Shown piece after piece: positions 1-13,729 of a stretch of 64,000 nucleotides of DNA; the first letter of the stretch is position 1; each line of letters opens with the position of its first letter. A program made the position numbers and the translations under genes. Origin of the DNA: Neocallimastix lanati (nom. inval.) (taxonomy: Eukaryota; Neocallimastigomycota; Neocallimastigomycetes; Neocallimastigales; Neocallimastigaceae); NCBI GenBank assembly GCA_016946835.1, contig JACVTC010000003.1, positions 2,506,001 through 2,570,000 of the forward strand, read 5' to 3'. Below the pieces are notes generated by a model, which made no database searches, was not told the origin of the DNA, and saw only the letters and a program-made list of their open reading frames with translations.

Positions 1-62
1 TTGTTTGTTTGTATAGAAAGATAATATATGTTTATATATAATAGTTTATAGAATATGAAAAA

Positions 63-93
<31 letters not shown>

Positions 94-130
94 TTAATAT
101 TTATATATATTATATTTATACTTTTGTATC

Positions 131-159
<29 letters not shown>

Positions 160-161
<2 letters not shown>

Positions 162-315
162 CTTTTATTTAAAGTTTGCATCCTACTATGCTACCTATAG
201 GTTCATAAAAAAAAAATTTTTTTTTTTTTAATAGTAAACTTTTTCTCAAAAATTTTTTATATCATCTAATTGATCAATGATAATACTATAGTTGTAAGGA
301 ATAATGGTGTGATGA

Positions 316-347
<32 letters not shown>

Positions 348-680
348 TGATACGATGTGGTGGCCTATTTGTTGATGACTTTTTTTTTTTTTTTTAATTA
401 TGATTATTATTATTTATTATTATTATTTATTATTATTATTTATTATTATTTATTATTATTATTATTTATTATCTATTATTTATTATCTATTATTTATTAT
501 TATTATTATTATTATTATTGGCCACCTTACAAAATCTTCTCTTATAAAAAAAAAAAAAAAAATTAAAATGACTTTTTGGAATTAGTAAAAAACGCCTGTT
601 TACACACTTTATTAGTCGTTATTAAATATCAAAAGAAAAGAAAGAAAGAAAAAGGAAATAAAAAAAACTTTATATACCTT
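160..680 (+). pseudogene. LINE reverse-transcriptase fragment, copy 1
   Basis: This is a remnant of a non-LTR retrotransposon reverse transcriptase. Around 355-380 the plus strand reads a GLFVDD-like motif, equivalent to the GLFADD catalytic motif C of the LINE copy at 63.56 kb. After a microsatellite, the sequence at 521-543 (CACCTTACAAAATCTTCTCT) matches the bases that follow motif C in that second copy, and 575-640 continues the match. An (ATT)n plus poly-T tract has expanded inside the catalytic segment, so this copy cannot be functional. The left limit is uncertain: 160-340 has LINE-like composition but only weak similarity. The call rests on comparing the two copies within the window. 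Confidence 0.7.
380..520. repeat. Poly-T and (ATT)n microsatellite inside LINE copy 1
   Basis: A run of 17 T is followed by about 120 bases of ATT/ATTT repeats. It sits exactly between the motif C codons and the downstream LINE sequence, so it expanded or inserted within the old RT frame. ORFs read through it are repeat translations, not genes. Confidence 0.9.
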
Positions 681-734
681 CACAAGACCGACGACACGAC
701 ACGACAACAACAATTGAATCGAAAATCTCTCTCT

Positions 735-769
<35 letters not shown>

Positions 770-1198
770 ATAATGAAAAAAAATTTTTTTTTTTTTTTTT
801 AACAAATTTAAATTTAAAGACTTGATAGGTATAGGTATGAATCATTTCTACCTACTAAATATCATTCATTCATCCATACGTTACGACGGACGACGGACGA
901 CCTCTACCTATGCTTAGAAATCCTTTTTTTTTTTTTTTTTTACATTGAACCATTTGAATTTTAGAACCTATTTGATCACCAAGATGAATAGTAAAAAAAA
1001 AACAATTAAAAAATAATAAATAAAAATAATAAATGATAGGGGTTAGCTCTCTCTCTCTTTCTTTCTTTAGGATATATAATTAATATAAATAAATAATAAC
1101 GAGAATAAATAAATTATAAGAAAAAAACATATATAGATATTGATATATATTATTTATTTATTATTTTATTTATTTATTTATTTATTCATTTATTTATC

Positions 1199-1229
<31 letters not shown>

Positions 1230-1562
1230 ATGATCTTTGGTATATACAGAGAAGTTAATATATAAATATATAAATACATATAAAAAATGAAATTTAAAAA
1301 AAAAAAAAAAAATAGTTAATAATAATAATAATAATATTAAAAATAAATAAATATAAAAAATTAATAAAGAATAAAATACAAATATATATATATATAATAA
1401 ATTAAATATAGGTAATAAATAATAAAATAACTTTTTTTTTTTTTTTTTTTTTTGAGGTATTATTAATGTGGATAATGGTTGACAATTATACATTAATTTT
1501 AAAAATAAAAATAAAAATAAAATAAAATAAAAATAAAATAAAAATTAAAAATTTAATATAAA

Positions 1563-1593
<31 letters not shown>

Positions 1594-1665
1594 TAATGAA
1601 TTTAATTATAAAAATAATATAAATAATAAATAGTTATAAAAAATATATATATGCAAAAATTAATA

Positions 1666-1704
<39 letters not shown>

Positions 1705-1750
1705 TGTAATATTGATATAAAATTATAAAAATATTTTTTTTATTTAAAAC

Positions 1751-1799
<49 letters not shown>

Positions 1800-1936
1800 T
1801 AAAAATGATAGGATAATTGTGAATTTTTTTTTTCTATTGTTTGTAAATATGTATAATATTATATACATTTTTTATATTATATTATATTATATTAAATTAT
1901 TTTTGTAATGATTTAATATTGTATGAATTGAATTTT

Positions 1937-1984
<48 letters not shown>
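681..1984. other. Intergenic AT-rich stretch with homopolymers
   Basis: No gene is seen. The stretch holds poly-T and poly-A runs of 15-30, (CT)n at 727-740 and 1048-1066, ATTT tracts near 1150-1197, an (AT)n tract near 1570-1594 and facing (AAT)n/(ATT)n tracts at 1668-1702 and 1749-1800. A short GC-rich direct repeat of CGACGGA lies at about 886-902. The last few hundred bases are the 3' flank of the minus-strand Ase1/MAP65 gene. Confidence 0.8.
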
Positions 1985-4056
1985 CTAAAATATTATATCA
2001 TCTAAAAATGAATCTACGCCTCCTCCTTCTTCTCCATCAATGGAAGAAAGAGATTGATCTCCAATTTCACCTATACCAGGAATTGTTGGATCATTAATAT
2101 TGATAGTGAGGGCAGAGGGCTCCGCTAAATTTACTTTTTCATATTGATATTCTTCTACCACTGGTTCTCCTGAAGCATTTCTCGTAATGACAGGTGTAGC
2201 TACTGTAACAAAATTGTTATTATTATTCTTATTACTATCATTATTTTTATTATTATCATTGTTGCTATTTTCTTGTTTCTGTTTTTGCTTTTGTTTTTGT
2301 CTTTGTATGTTTTTCTTTTCTTTTTCTTTTTCAAAATATTCCATAGCATTTTCTTCTTTTTTAACTGGTTTTAATGGTATTAAATGTTGGAGTTGATCTT
2401 TTTCTTTAAATAATATATTATTATTATTATTATTTCTTTTACTTTCTTTTTCATTACCTTTCATTTTATTCTGATTTTTACTTTTATTATTTAAATTTTC
2501 AATAACAGTTTTATTTTTATTGGTATTGTTGTTACCATTGTTATTATTATTATTATGATTATTATTATCATTATCATTATCTTTATTATTTTTATATTTA
2601 TTATTGTTTTGCTTATTTTTATTTAGTTCTTTCTCTGTATTGCTCTCAATTTTATATTTTTTTTGAGAGGTTGTCACACTTGAGGAAGATTGGGAATTTA
2701 TAGTATTGAATTTTGATTTTGATATTGAATTTTCCATTACAGATATTGGATTTTTTGGTGGAATAAATGTACCTGATTCCTTTGCTATGGATTGAGATAA
2801 ACTTCCCTTAGTAGTACTGAAGGATGGCAAAATTTTTGATTTAATTTCAAAGGTAGTGGAGTTATGAGTATTAGTTGTATTCATATTATTAGTTGCGGTA
2901 TTTGAATTAATTAAAGTATTGTTTATGGTAAGAGGATGATGTGAAATTTTTTGAAATATATCCATTGGGGTTTCTTGTCTAATATTTATTTCATTATTTG
3001 ATAAATTTTCTTTTTCTTGTTGAAGTGGAATTTGGGATGACACCATAACACGAGATGAAATTTTTGATTTAGTTGGACTATGCATTGCATTAATTGATTT
3101 AAGTTGATCTTCTAATTTTACTTGAATTGGAGTAGATTCATCATTAGTTTTAATATTATTAATTTTTATATTTGTTTTTATTTTTGTTGTAGTTTCAGAT
3201 ATCGCAGAATTATTTGTTACTGTGCTATTACTACTACCTTTAGAATGTTGTAAATTATCAATGCCAGAATTATTCGAAGAAATTGTTGATGAAGTTAATG
3301 TTTTATTACTATTATTACTGTTATTACTGTTATTATCAATATTATTATCTTTATTACTAAGAGAATCAGAGATAGAGGTCTTTTTAAATTTTTGTAATAT
3401 TTCATTTAAATCTTTACTTTTACGTGCAAAATTTTCAAAAATTTCACGCTTTTCTTCATCTTCTTCTTCATCTGTAAAATATAACTTTCTTTTTTGTGGT
3501 AATTTTATTGAAAATAAATTAGTTTTTTTATAATTATTTTTAAGAGTAAGAAGAGGAATACGTGAACATGTTCTTGCTGACATTGGACAATTCTTCATAA
3601 TATAATTTTGTTTCAGACTAGGAGTCATCGGTATTCTTGAAGTTGTATATAATAATTTTTGTGTATCAATCAACGTTCGATCTGTTCTTGGTGTTTCTAT
3701 ACTGGTAGCGATATTATTGCTATTATTAACAGTAGGTTTTTTAGGGGTTTTTGGTATATCATTATTATTATTATTACTATTATTTTCATTACTATTGATT
3801 TCTTCCTTTTCGTCGAGTTCATTACTATTAGTTCTCTGTCTTTTTATCTTAGTATGAAGATTATGTTTTGATGCTTTTGGTATCTTTTTCTCCATAGATG
3901 AAATTTTTTCAGAAGAATTATTCTTTGTTTGTGATTTCTAATATATATATTAAATTATAAAAGAATACAATGATTAAATTAAATAAAATATACAATTATT
4001 GTAAAAAAAATATTAAATATGTAAATATAAAAAATATAAATTGATAACAAAATAGT

Positions 4057-4101
<45 letters not shown>

Positions 4102-4104
4102 TAC

Positions 4105-4177
<73 letters not shown>

Positions 4178-4687
4178 AAATATTAAAAAATGAAAATGAG
4201 AATAATGTATATAAATAAATTAATTAAATATTTTATTAGTTAAAATGATTTCTCTATTACATATATATACATACAGTTTTATGTTTTTCTTTTTCATTCA
4301 TAACTAACTTTGTTACTTCATCATCCAATGTTTTAATTGAATCTAAATATCTTTTTCCATAGATAGTAAATGGTTTATCTAAAATATATTAATATATAAA
4401 AATATAAAAATTAATAAATTTACTTTAAAATAATTCATTAAATATAATTAAATAAACAAAAAAAAATAATAATAATAATAAAAATAAAAATAAAAAAAAA
4501 TAAAAAAATAAAAAAAAAATAATAATAAAAACAAAAATAAAAATAAATAAATAAATAAATAAATAATAAATACTATTTTGAATTTCCCAATCAGATAAGA
4601 TTTTTATTAATTCCCTTTCCAACTAAGAATGAAATAATTATATAATATATATAATAAATTTTAGTCAATTTTTTTACTGTAATAATA

Positions 4688-4750
<63 letters not shown>

Positions 4751-6097
4751 TTTGTTTCTTGTTGTGATAAAAATATTATTAATAAATTACTTTTGGTCTT
4801 TCCCTTGTAATTCTTTTTCTAAATTTTTCTTCTCTTAATAATCTACCTGGATCTCTTTTACCTTTTTGGAATAATCGATTTTGATCTGCACATGAAATCT
4901 TTATTTATATAAATTTAAATGTGTAAATATATATTTTTAAATGTAAATTTTATTATTTCTTATTATATTTTAATATATATTTAAATAAAGTTTAAAAATA
5001 TTTTATTACCTCAAAGTTTTTAACTTCTTCTACTAATCTTATATGTTTTCCTACTAATTCTAAAACATCTTTTGCTTCATCATATAATTTTTCCATCTTA
5101 ATAATTTCTTTTTCATAGGCTGCTAATATTTCTTCATCAGAATATTTTTTCGATTTTGCTGATGATTTCTTTTTTACTTCTATTTTTCCTTGAGTATTTT
5201 CATGTTGTTGATCATCATGAATAGATTGATTATTATTGATACTATTCATACAAGAATTTTTATTAATTTCCATAGTTGAAATAATTTTGTCTATTTTATT
5301 ATCATTATCACGTGAATTTTCTTCATTTAAATTAGATTCCCCTTCACTTTCCATAGAATTTACATTCGATTCGTCAAAATCAATGAAATTGTATTTATTA
5401 TAAAATTGTTGTTGTTGTTCTTTTGAAAAATATAACTTTTTCCAATAACTTTCTAATTCTGTCTTACATTTTGAAATGAATGATTTCATATATTTCTTTT
5501 TCATTTTATTTAATCGAATTAATTCATTTTCATACTATTTTTTTATTGAATATATGTAAATTATATGTAAATTATATATAATTAATATTATTGTTGTTGT
5601 TGTTATCATTATTAATTAAAATATATTTATATTATAAAATATTTAATATATAATATAGATTAATTTAAATATATATATAACCATTTAACATGTAATATAA
5701 ATTAATTTAAAAATATATATATAATAAAAGATATAAAATATTTAATACATAATATAAAATAATTAAAATTGTATGCAATAAAATAAATATATATATAGTT
5801 TATTATATTTATTACAATCAATATTCTTATTTATTACTTTTCTAAGGGTATCAATATGATAGCCAGATAAGTTTTCAATTTCTTTTCTTTCTTCACTACT
5901 AATTTGCATTTTATCCCATAGTACATTAATCATTTTTAATAATAATTCAACCTTTAATTTTCTATTACTCTTTTCTTCCTCAAGCTATAATACAAATTAT
6001 ATTATTATCATAGTTATTATAATTATTATTATTATTTAATATTAATAAAATTAAATAAATATATAAATTCAAATTTAAATAATAATTAAAAATTATC

Positions 6098-6130
<33 letters not shown>

Positions 6131-6752
6131 TGTGATAGAAAAAAAGAAATTGATAAAGAAAAGAAAATCCTATTATATAACTATTATATAGATATATATA
6201 AATATACCTTTTCACATTTAAATTGTAAAGTTTTCATATTTTCAGTGGTTACTAAAAATTTATTTCTATTAAAATTTTCGATTAATTTATCAAATTGATC
6301 TTGAGGTTCTACTCCAAGTTCATCCCATAAATTTAATATAGTATTTCTTAATTCACAGGCAATAACTAATCTACTTTCCTTTTTTAAAATTTAAAAATTA
6401 TTGTAATATATATTTTATTATAATATTAATATCGTTAAAATAATTAATAATATGATAAAACTTTTTTTTTTTTTTTTTTTGAATTTAATTTAATATCTCA
6501 TATATCTATAAAACATTATACTCCTTTTGTTTTTACATATATATATTATTCTTACCTTTATTTCAATAAATTTTTTTACATATAATGCTAAATTTTGAAT
6601 ACGTTTTGTTGAAATTATTTCTTCACCATTCTCATTGAAGGGCTCTATATTTATTAATTCACTTCCAAGATGTTTCTTACATTCATCTATTTTTTCATAC
6701 ATATCTTTTATTGTATTAACTCTTAATTGATGTTTCTTATATATTTAATTAA

Positions 6753-6785
<33 letters not shown>

Positions 6786-7310
6786 GTACATATATTATAA
6801 TGTGTATATGTTAATAACATTTAAATTATTTTTAAAATTTTACAAAAAATTTTATAAATAATGCTTAGTGTTATTTATGTAAATTATTTTACTTTTAAAA
6901 CATATTCATTTATCGTCTTTAAACGTTCAAGTTTAGGTATCAATCCAATATCTATTTAATATAATAAAATTTATTTTAGTTATTGTTATTTTGATATTTT
7001 AATATATATGTGTATATGTATATGTAAATATTTATTATTTAATTACTATCACTAGAGGTTAATGAATATTGTATTTGTCTTAATTCCAAAAATATTTCAT
7101 CTCTTTTATTTTCTTCATCATCTTCACCTCCCATTAATCCAATATATCTTTGCGTTTCTGCTTGAATATCCATAATTTTTTGTAGTATACATTGTTTTCT
7201 CGTTCTTAATAGAGCAATATGATTTTCTAATAAATTTAAAATTTTTGTTTTAAGAGTTGAAGTTTCAACTACATTAAATATATTAAAATAATTATAATTA
7301 TATAATATGA

Positions 7311-7352
<42 letters not shown>

Positions 7353-7570
7353 AGAGAGAGAGAAAGAGAGAAAGAATACATTTTAATATTATTAAAATTT
7401 TCTTTTCTTTTTTCTTTTTTTATTTTTTTTTTAAAAAAATATTATAATATAAGTATCAATAAAATTGTATCAGACAAACCTTGATACTTCTGATGATCCT
7501 CTGATAACTCTGCATACAATACATCAATTTCTTTTGATAATTTTTCGATAACATCTATTTCAACAATCAT
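1985..7570 (-). CDS. ASE1: Ase1/PRC1/MAP65-family microtubule bundler, 11 exons
   Basis: Antiparallel microtubule cross-linker of the spindle midzone. I join 11 exons (minus strand, high to low): 7570-7480, 7268-7047, 6951-6893, 6735-6556, 6378-6208, 5984-5838, 5534-5010, 4898-4791, 4622-4574, 4378-4275, 3937-1985. Every junction has a GT donor and AG acceptor and frame is kept, giving 3609 nt and about 1202 aa. Exons 1-7 are helical, with the repeated family pattern of Leu-Trp-Asp/Lys (LWDELG near residue 205, LWDKM near 262). Exon 8 has the family-defining microtubule-binding stretch, DPGRLLREEKFRKR (about residues 479-494). Exon 10 has KPFTIYGKRYLDSI, matching the conserved PF-x-DG segment. 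Residues 553-1202 are a low-complexity Asn/Ser/Lys tail with TPKK and SPTK sites of CDK type, consistent with cell-cycle control of Ase1. The tail makes it longer than yeast Ase1. The second and third exons are joined through a split Asn codon. Family assignment is strong; acceptors of exons 4, 5 and 8 are the least certain. Confidence 0.93.
4056..4176. repeat. Facing (AAT)n and (ATT)n tracts in last intron of ASE1
   Basis: About 40 bases of AAT repeats are followed, after TTAC, by about 75 bases of ATT repeats. The two halves are complementary and could fold into a long hairpin within the intron between exons 10 and 11 of the Ase1/MAP65 gene. Confidence 0.9.
4681..4752. repeat. (ATT)n tract in an ASE1 intron
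   Basis: About 20 ATT units followed by a short AT run, in the intron between exons 8 and 9 of the Ase1/MAP65 gene. It contributes to variable intron length and has no coding role. Confidence 0.9.
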
Positions 7571-8077
7571 TTTAATTTATTAAAATTTATTAAAATAAAA
7601 AAAAAAAAAAAAAAAAAAAAAAACTATTTAAATTGAAATTTCTTTTAAAAACAATAGTTTCTTAATAAAAATTTAACATATTTATGAATTATATTTTTAA
7701 TTGTTTTCTAAATAATTGTAATTGAAATTTAAATAAGTTACTTTTAATTATAAAAAATATATATAATAATAAGGAGTATTAATATTGTTTGATATATTAT
7801 CTTAATTTAAATATATATAGTTTTAATTATTGAAAATTCTTTTTAATTAAATTAATAATTATTTAAAATATAATATATAAATAATAACTTAATATTAAAT
7901 AATTATAATAAAAAAAATAAAAAATAAAAAGAAACTAAATGTACAGGATTATTGAATAAATTAACATTAAGTTTTATTATATATTAAAAAATTTATATTT
8001 TAAGGATACAATATATATATATTTATGATTTAATATTTATGAAAATAATTATATAATGTTTATGATAAAAAATTAAA

Positions 8078-8117
<40 letters not shown>

Positions 8118-9095
8118 TAAAATAACGTTCTAAGTTTTTATAGTATAATTCACTTTTAATGTAGGTCTATTTGTTATTTAAAAATATAGAAAGATATAAA
8201 AAAAATAAAATTTTTTTAATTAACATTACTATAAAATAATATCATCAAAATTTCAAAAAAAAAAAAATAGAATTAAAAAAAATTTTGGCACTTCATGGGC
8301 CTTAATTAACAAAATATAATGAATTGAAACAAAATTTTTATTTTGTACATAATTAAAATAATTTTAATAATTAACATTAATAGAATTTTTTGATTTATCT
8401 AAAAAAAATAAATCTTAATAATTATTTATTTCTATAATAATATATATTAATTATAATAATTATTAAATTAAATAGATCATAATAAATTAGAAAGTTAGAA
8501 TTTGAAAAAAAAAAAAAAAAAAAAAAAAAAAAACGAAAAAAAAAAGCGCTTATATGGATAAATACATCTACACTATTCATTATTTTTATTTTATTTATTT
8601 ATTTATTTATTATTTATTTATTTATTTTTTTTATTTTTTATTTTTTTTTATTTTTTTATTTTATTTTATTTTATTTTTTTTTTATAAAGTTTTTTTTAAG
8701 AAAATAAAATAAAAAAAATATATATTTATATTATTTGCAAATTAATACTAATTATATATATATTTTTTATAAAAAAAAACCATTATTATTAAAATTATTT
8801 TTTCTTATTTATCATTCTTTCTTTAAAAAAAAATTATTTATTTTTTATTTTGGTTTATAAAAAAGGTTTATGTGTATATTAAAATGTATAAATAAATTAT
8901 CTTTTTTATAAATTATTCTGTTATTATTATTATGATTATGATTATGATTTATAATTTGTTTATGATTAATATTTTTTTTAAAAAAAAAATTATTCTTTTT
9001 TTATATGTTGCGTTATATTCTTTTTCTTAAATCATTAATAAATATATTCTTGATTTAATATCTTTAATTGAAATTATGTATATATTTCTTTCTTT

Positions 9096-9137
<42 letters not shown>

Positions 9138-9201
9138 AAATATAATTAACTGTTACTATAATTTTTTATAAATGAATAGCTTTGTTTAATATTTATTTAT
9201 T
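7571..9201. other. Intergenic: ASE1 5' flank and CCT6 3' flank
   Basis: No gene is seen. It includes the upstream region of the minus-strand ASE1 gene, with poly-A starting about 25 bases above the start codon, an (AAT)n tract at 8077-8115, poly-A at about 8504-8533, ATTT and TATT tracts at 8580-8690, and a 37-base poly-T near 9100-9136 just past the CCT6 stop codon. Confidence 0.8.
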
Positions 9202-12200
9202 CTATTGTGGAAGTCCTGGACTCTTTAATGCTATTTTTATTTAAATATAAATAAAATTATAATAAAAATTTTATTAATAACATCAATAATTATTATTAAT
9301 ATATAAAAATGATAGAAAATAATATTAAATTCTACAAATATAAAAAAAAATACTTACAACTTCTTCCAGCTCTTAACATTTCATCTACTAATAATAAATT
9401 ACTAGCAATAACAGAAGAAGAGTGAATCATATTTCTTAAAACACGGTAACCATCCCAAATACCTTCAGCTATAGGATCAAATGGTTCACCAGTTTCTAAA
9501 TCACAACCAACAATATGACCATCAGCATATTCTTCTTGTAATTGAACAATCATATCTTGAGAATCGAAACCAGCATTTTGAGTTAAAACCTTTGGAATAA
9601 TAAGCATAGCTTCTGCATAGGCTTGGATACCCATCTTAGAACGACCTTTAACAGTTTTCATGTATTTCATAAGATGATCGTGCAAAGCAATTTGGAAAGC
9701 ACCTGCACCTGGAACAAGACATTTGTCTTCAATAGCATTCTTTACTGATCTTAAACCATCACGAATAGCATCATTAATTTGAGTTAAAGTGTGAGAGTTT
9801 GGACCACGAATTAGAATAGTTACTGAATGTGGATGATCAACTTCTTCAACAAAGGTGAATTTATCTTCACCTAAAACATATTCATAAACTAAACCAGCAT
9901 GACCAAGAACATCTGGTGTTAAATCATCAACAGAATTTTGAGCAACACCACCACAACAAAGTTGTAATCTTTCCATATTTCTTCTCTTTGCACGACGAAG
10001 AGCTAAAATGTTATTCTTAGCTAAAACATCTAAAGATAAAGGATCAATACCCTTTTGATTAATAATAACAAATCCCTTATCAGTACCATCACAAACTCTC
10101 TTCTTGAATTCAACAATCTTAGCAAGCTTAGCATCAACGAATTTACGTTCTGATTCAACAAGTTTTTCACGTTGCTCAGCACTACTGTAGAAGAATCCTG
10201 AATTAATTTCACTATTATTAATTAAACGAAATATTTTATATATGAATACATATGAATTTTTAAAGATTTATTTTGATTAATTATTATATTTTATATTAAA
10301 ATAATTTCAACCTTCAAAAATATTATTTAATATTATTATTGTAAATTTTATTACTAATTTCAACATATTAAAATATATTTCATATTGATAATATTATATC
10401 TATAATAATTCTAATTATTAAAAAAAAACTATTTTTTCATAATGTTTTAAATATTTTTAAAAAATAATGATTGATTGACATATTTAAAATAATTAAATAT
10501 AATAAATTCTTTAAGTTATTTTTATTTGTATGTGTATAAAATATTTTTGCATTTACTCTATATATTTCTGTTCAAACTTTGATAATAACAACTAATAATA
10601 AAAAAATTCTTTTTCTTTTTTTTATGCTTTTTTTTTTTTGTAATTTATTTATGCTACCTCTTTTTTAAAGTAAATAATAATAAAAAATCCATTTTACCTC
10701 TTTTCATATTCTAAAGAAACATTTAAAGTTAATATATAAGCATCCTTAACCTTTTTTGGCATATCTGGGTGACGAGCACCGTGATCTAAAACTAAACCTT
10801 TAACAAGTCTAGTATCGGTATCATTCTTATTCATCATTTTCATAATTTCAACCATGTAAAGATCAATTGGATTATCCGGTTTGCGAATACTTAAAACTGC
10901 ATCAACAACAGCTTCTGTAAGTTTATCAGCTAATTCTTGACGAACCTTAGTACGTAATGAAGCACGGGCAACATTTAATAAAGTTTCACGATCCATTTCC
11001 TTTTCAATCTTAAATTTATCTAAAAACTATCATTTTGAATTTATATAAAATTACAATACAAATACATATATATTTTATTTTTTATAATTTTATGGGAAAT
11101 AATAACAATAATTATAATAATAAAATCCAAAAATTAAAAAAAAATAAAATTAAAAATATTTTTAAAACTTGTAATTAAAAGTTTAAATAAATTAATTGTT
11201 TATTTTATTATAACTTACGTTTAAGGCTTCCTTCTTAGCAAGATCAAAACCTTCAGTAATAATTCTTGGATGTAAACCTTCAGAAATAAAATGTTCAGCT
11301 TGTTTAAGTAATTCACCAACAATTAAAACATTAGAAGTAGTACCATCACCAGTAATATCATCTTGTGCAGTAGCAGCTCTAGCAATCATGGCTGCTGTTG
11401 GGTTTTGAATTTGCTATAATAAATAATTATTTTCATTTTAATAAGTAATTTTTACTTATTTTATTTTTATATTTTTTATTATTAAAAAAAATATAACTTT
11501 AATTACCATTTCATGAAGTAAGACTTTTCCATCCTTAGTTAATTTGATATCACCAGCACCACCAACTAACCTTTATATATTATAAATATATTAAAAAATC
11601 AACAAGTATATTAATAACTATTAAAAATATATTTTATAGTATAATTTAATATTACATTATATTATACTATATTATATTATATGAAATATCCTAAATATGA
11701 TACATACATCTTTATGGTACCTTTGGGTCCTAAATTAGTTTTTAAAACATCTTGAAGACCTAAAGCAGCTGAAATGTTAATTTGTAAAGCTTGTCCTCTT
11801 CTAGCAACTTCAGAATTTGGATTAATTAATTTTACTGCTGCGGAAGCCCTATTTTTATTGCAAGAACATAAAAATATATAGTTTTAATTAAGTTTTAAAA
11901 AGTCCTTTTAAAATTATATTATATAGCTATCTTTTTTTATAATTATTGCTATTACTATTATTTTAATAATTATATATTATTATTATTATTTCAATAAAAT
12001 ATTCATATTGTTTTAAATTTTTTTAAAAACTATATATAAATTAATAATAAAATTTAAAAAAAAAAAAATCATATCGATCCTCTTTTCTAAATCCAATTCA
12101 AATATATATTTTTATATATTAATTTTGTAATATGACGAAATATGATCATTCTTTAAAAATATAATTCAATATTAAAATAAACTTTATATTTTCTCCTTTA

Positions 12201-12318
12201 TACATAAATATACTTTGTTCTCATAAATATATATATTTATAATAATATTTTTTAAATAATTTTGATTATATTGAATCAATTATTAAAATGGTTTATACAC
12301 ATCAGATTAATCTTACAT
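9202..12318 (-). CDS. CCT6: CCT6 (TCP-1 zeta) chaperonin subunit
   Basis: Zeta subunit of the cytosolic CCT/TRiC chaperonin, which folds actin, tubulin and other proteins using ATP. Exons (minus strand): 12318-12317 (proposed AT of the start codon), 11848-11708, 11570-11507, 11413-11219, 11026-10698, 10211-9358, 9230-9202. All junctions are GT-AG and in frame, giving 1614 nt and 537 aa, close to the usual 530-540. Visible family motifs are NLGPKGT (about residue 40), TGDGTTSN with the hydrolytic Asp (about 92), [42 protein letters not shown] and VPGAGA. The second exon opens with G-GCT-TCC after its AG, so the Met must come from upstream. An AT followed by the good donor GTAAGA at 12318-12311 would complete ATG and give the usual short N terminus ([11 protein letters not shown]). 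The last exon encodes only eight residues and the stop. Identity is certain; the first exon is inferred. Confidence 0.95.
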
Positions 12319-13698
12319 TCTTTCAAATTAGTATTAATATTATAGCTTAAATTTGTTTATTAATGAATTAATGATAAAAAAAAAAAAATCTATTTAATGA
12401 TTATTTTTTTAAAATAATTTATTTTTATATTATATTTAAAATAAATTATTTTTTTTTTTAATTATAAAATTAACAAATTATAAGAAAAAAGAGAAAAAAA
12501 AAATTAATATAATTTGGTAAAAAAAATATATATATATATATTTTATTGAAAAAATATTTGGTTGATAAATTAATTATTATAATTATTATTTTAATTATTT
12601 CTTTTAATTATTTTTTTTTTTCTATTATAATTTTTATTTTAATTATTCTTATATTATTATTAATTATTATTTTTATTAATAATTATTATTAATTATTAAC
12701 TATTATTATGAATTATTATAATTATTATTAGTAGTAGTAGTAGTGGTAGTAGTAATAATAGTTAACTAGTTAACTTCAAAATTATTTTATTAGTGAGAAT
12801 AGAATTTAGGTATAATACATCAAATACATATACATTATTATTCAATTAAAAAAAATGTAATTAATTTATATAAATTATTGGCTAATATTAATTAGTTTAA
12901 TTTAAATCTCTAAAATTCTACGGCCAATCAAGATTCTTAATAATATAAAATAAAGAATAAAGAAGAATAAAGAAATTTTAATTTCTTATAATTTCTTTAA
13001 TTAAATATTAATAAAAAAATTTTATTAATATTTATAATTTACTATTATTAATTTATTATTAATAATAATAAGTATTTCTATTTATTTAATTAAAAAAAAT
13101 ATATATATATATAGTACTAATTAATAATAATAAATTCTTAAAACATTTATTAATCTTTTTATAATAATAATAAAAAAAAAAAATTTTTTTGTAATTGATT
13201 ATTATTGAAATAACAAAGTTATTATGCTTTATATAAATATTTATTATTAGTAGTAGTATTTAAATTTAATTTGATGTATTTTAAACATTTGTATTGTAAT
13301 ATTGCCGCTTTTATAGTTATCACTATAATATTTAAATGCTATTTGATTATTACTTTTTTTAAACATAAAATATCTATTGAAATAATAATACTAAATTTAA
13401 ACTTCTAGATTAATAAAGATAACTATATAGGACAGTTAAAAAATATAATAAAAAAATATAATATTATATATATATATTATTAATATAATAAATAAATGAT
13501 TAAGATGATATGTATCATTATTTAAATTATAAATATAATCCATTCTAACAACAAATATAGTTTTATAATTTTTAATAACATAAATAATGCAAATAATAAA
13601 TTATTAATATTTATAATTACAATTCATTTAAATATATATATATGTAGGTAAAAAAAAATAAATAAATAAATAAAAATAAAATAATAATGATAATAATT

Positions 13699-13729
<31 letters not shown>

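Noticed and set aside
357-770. Short frames rich in Tyr, Leu, Phe and Ile
   Set aside because: They are translations of (ATT)n and poly-T tracts within a LINE remnant.
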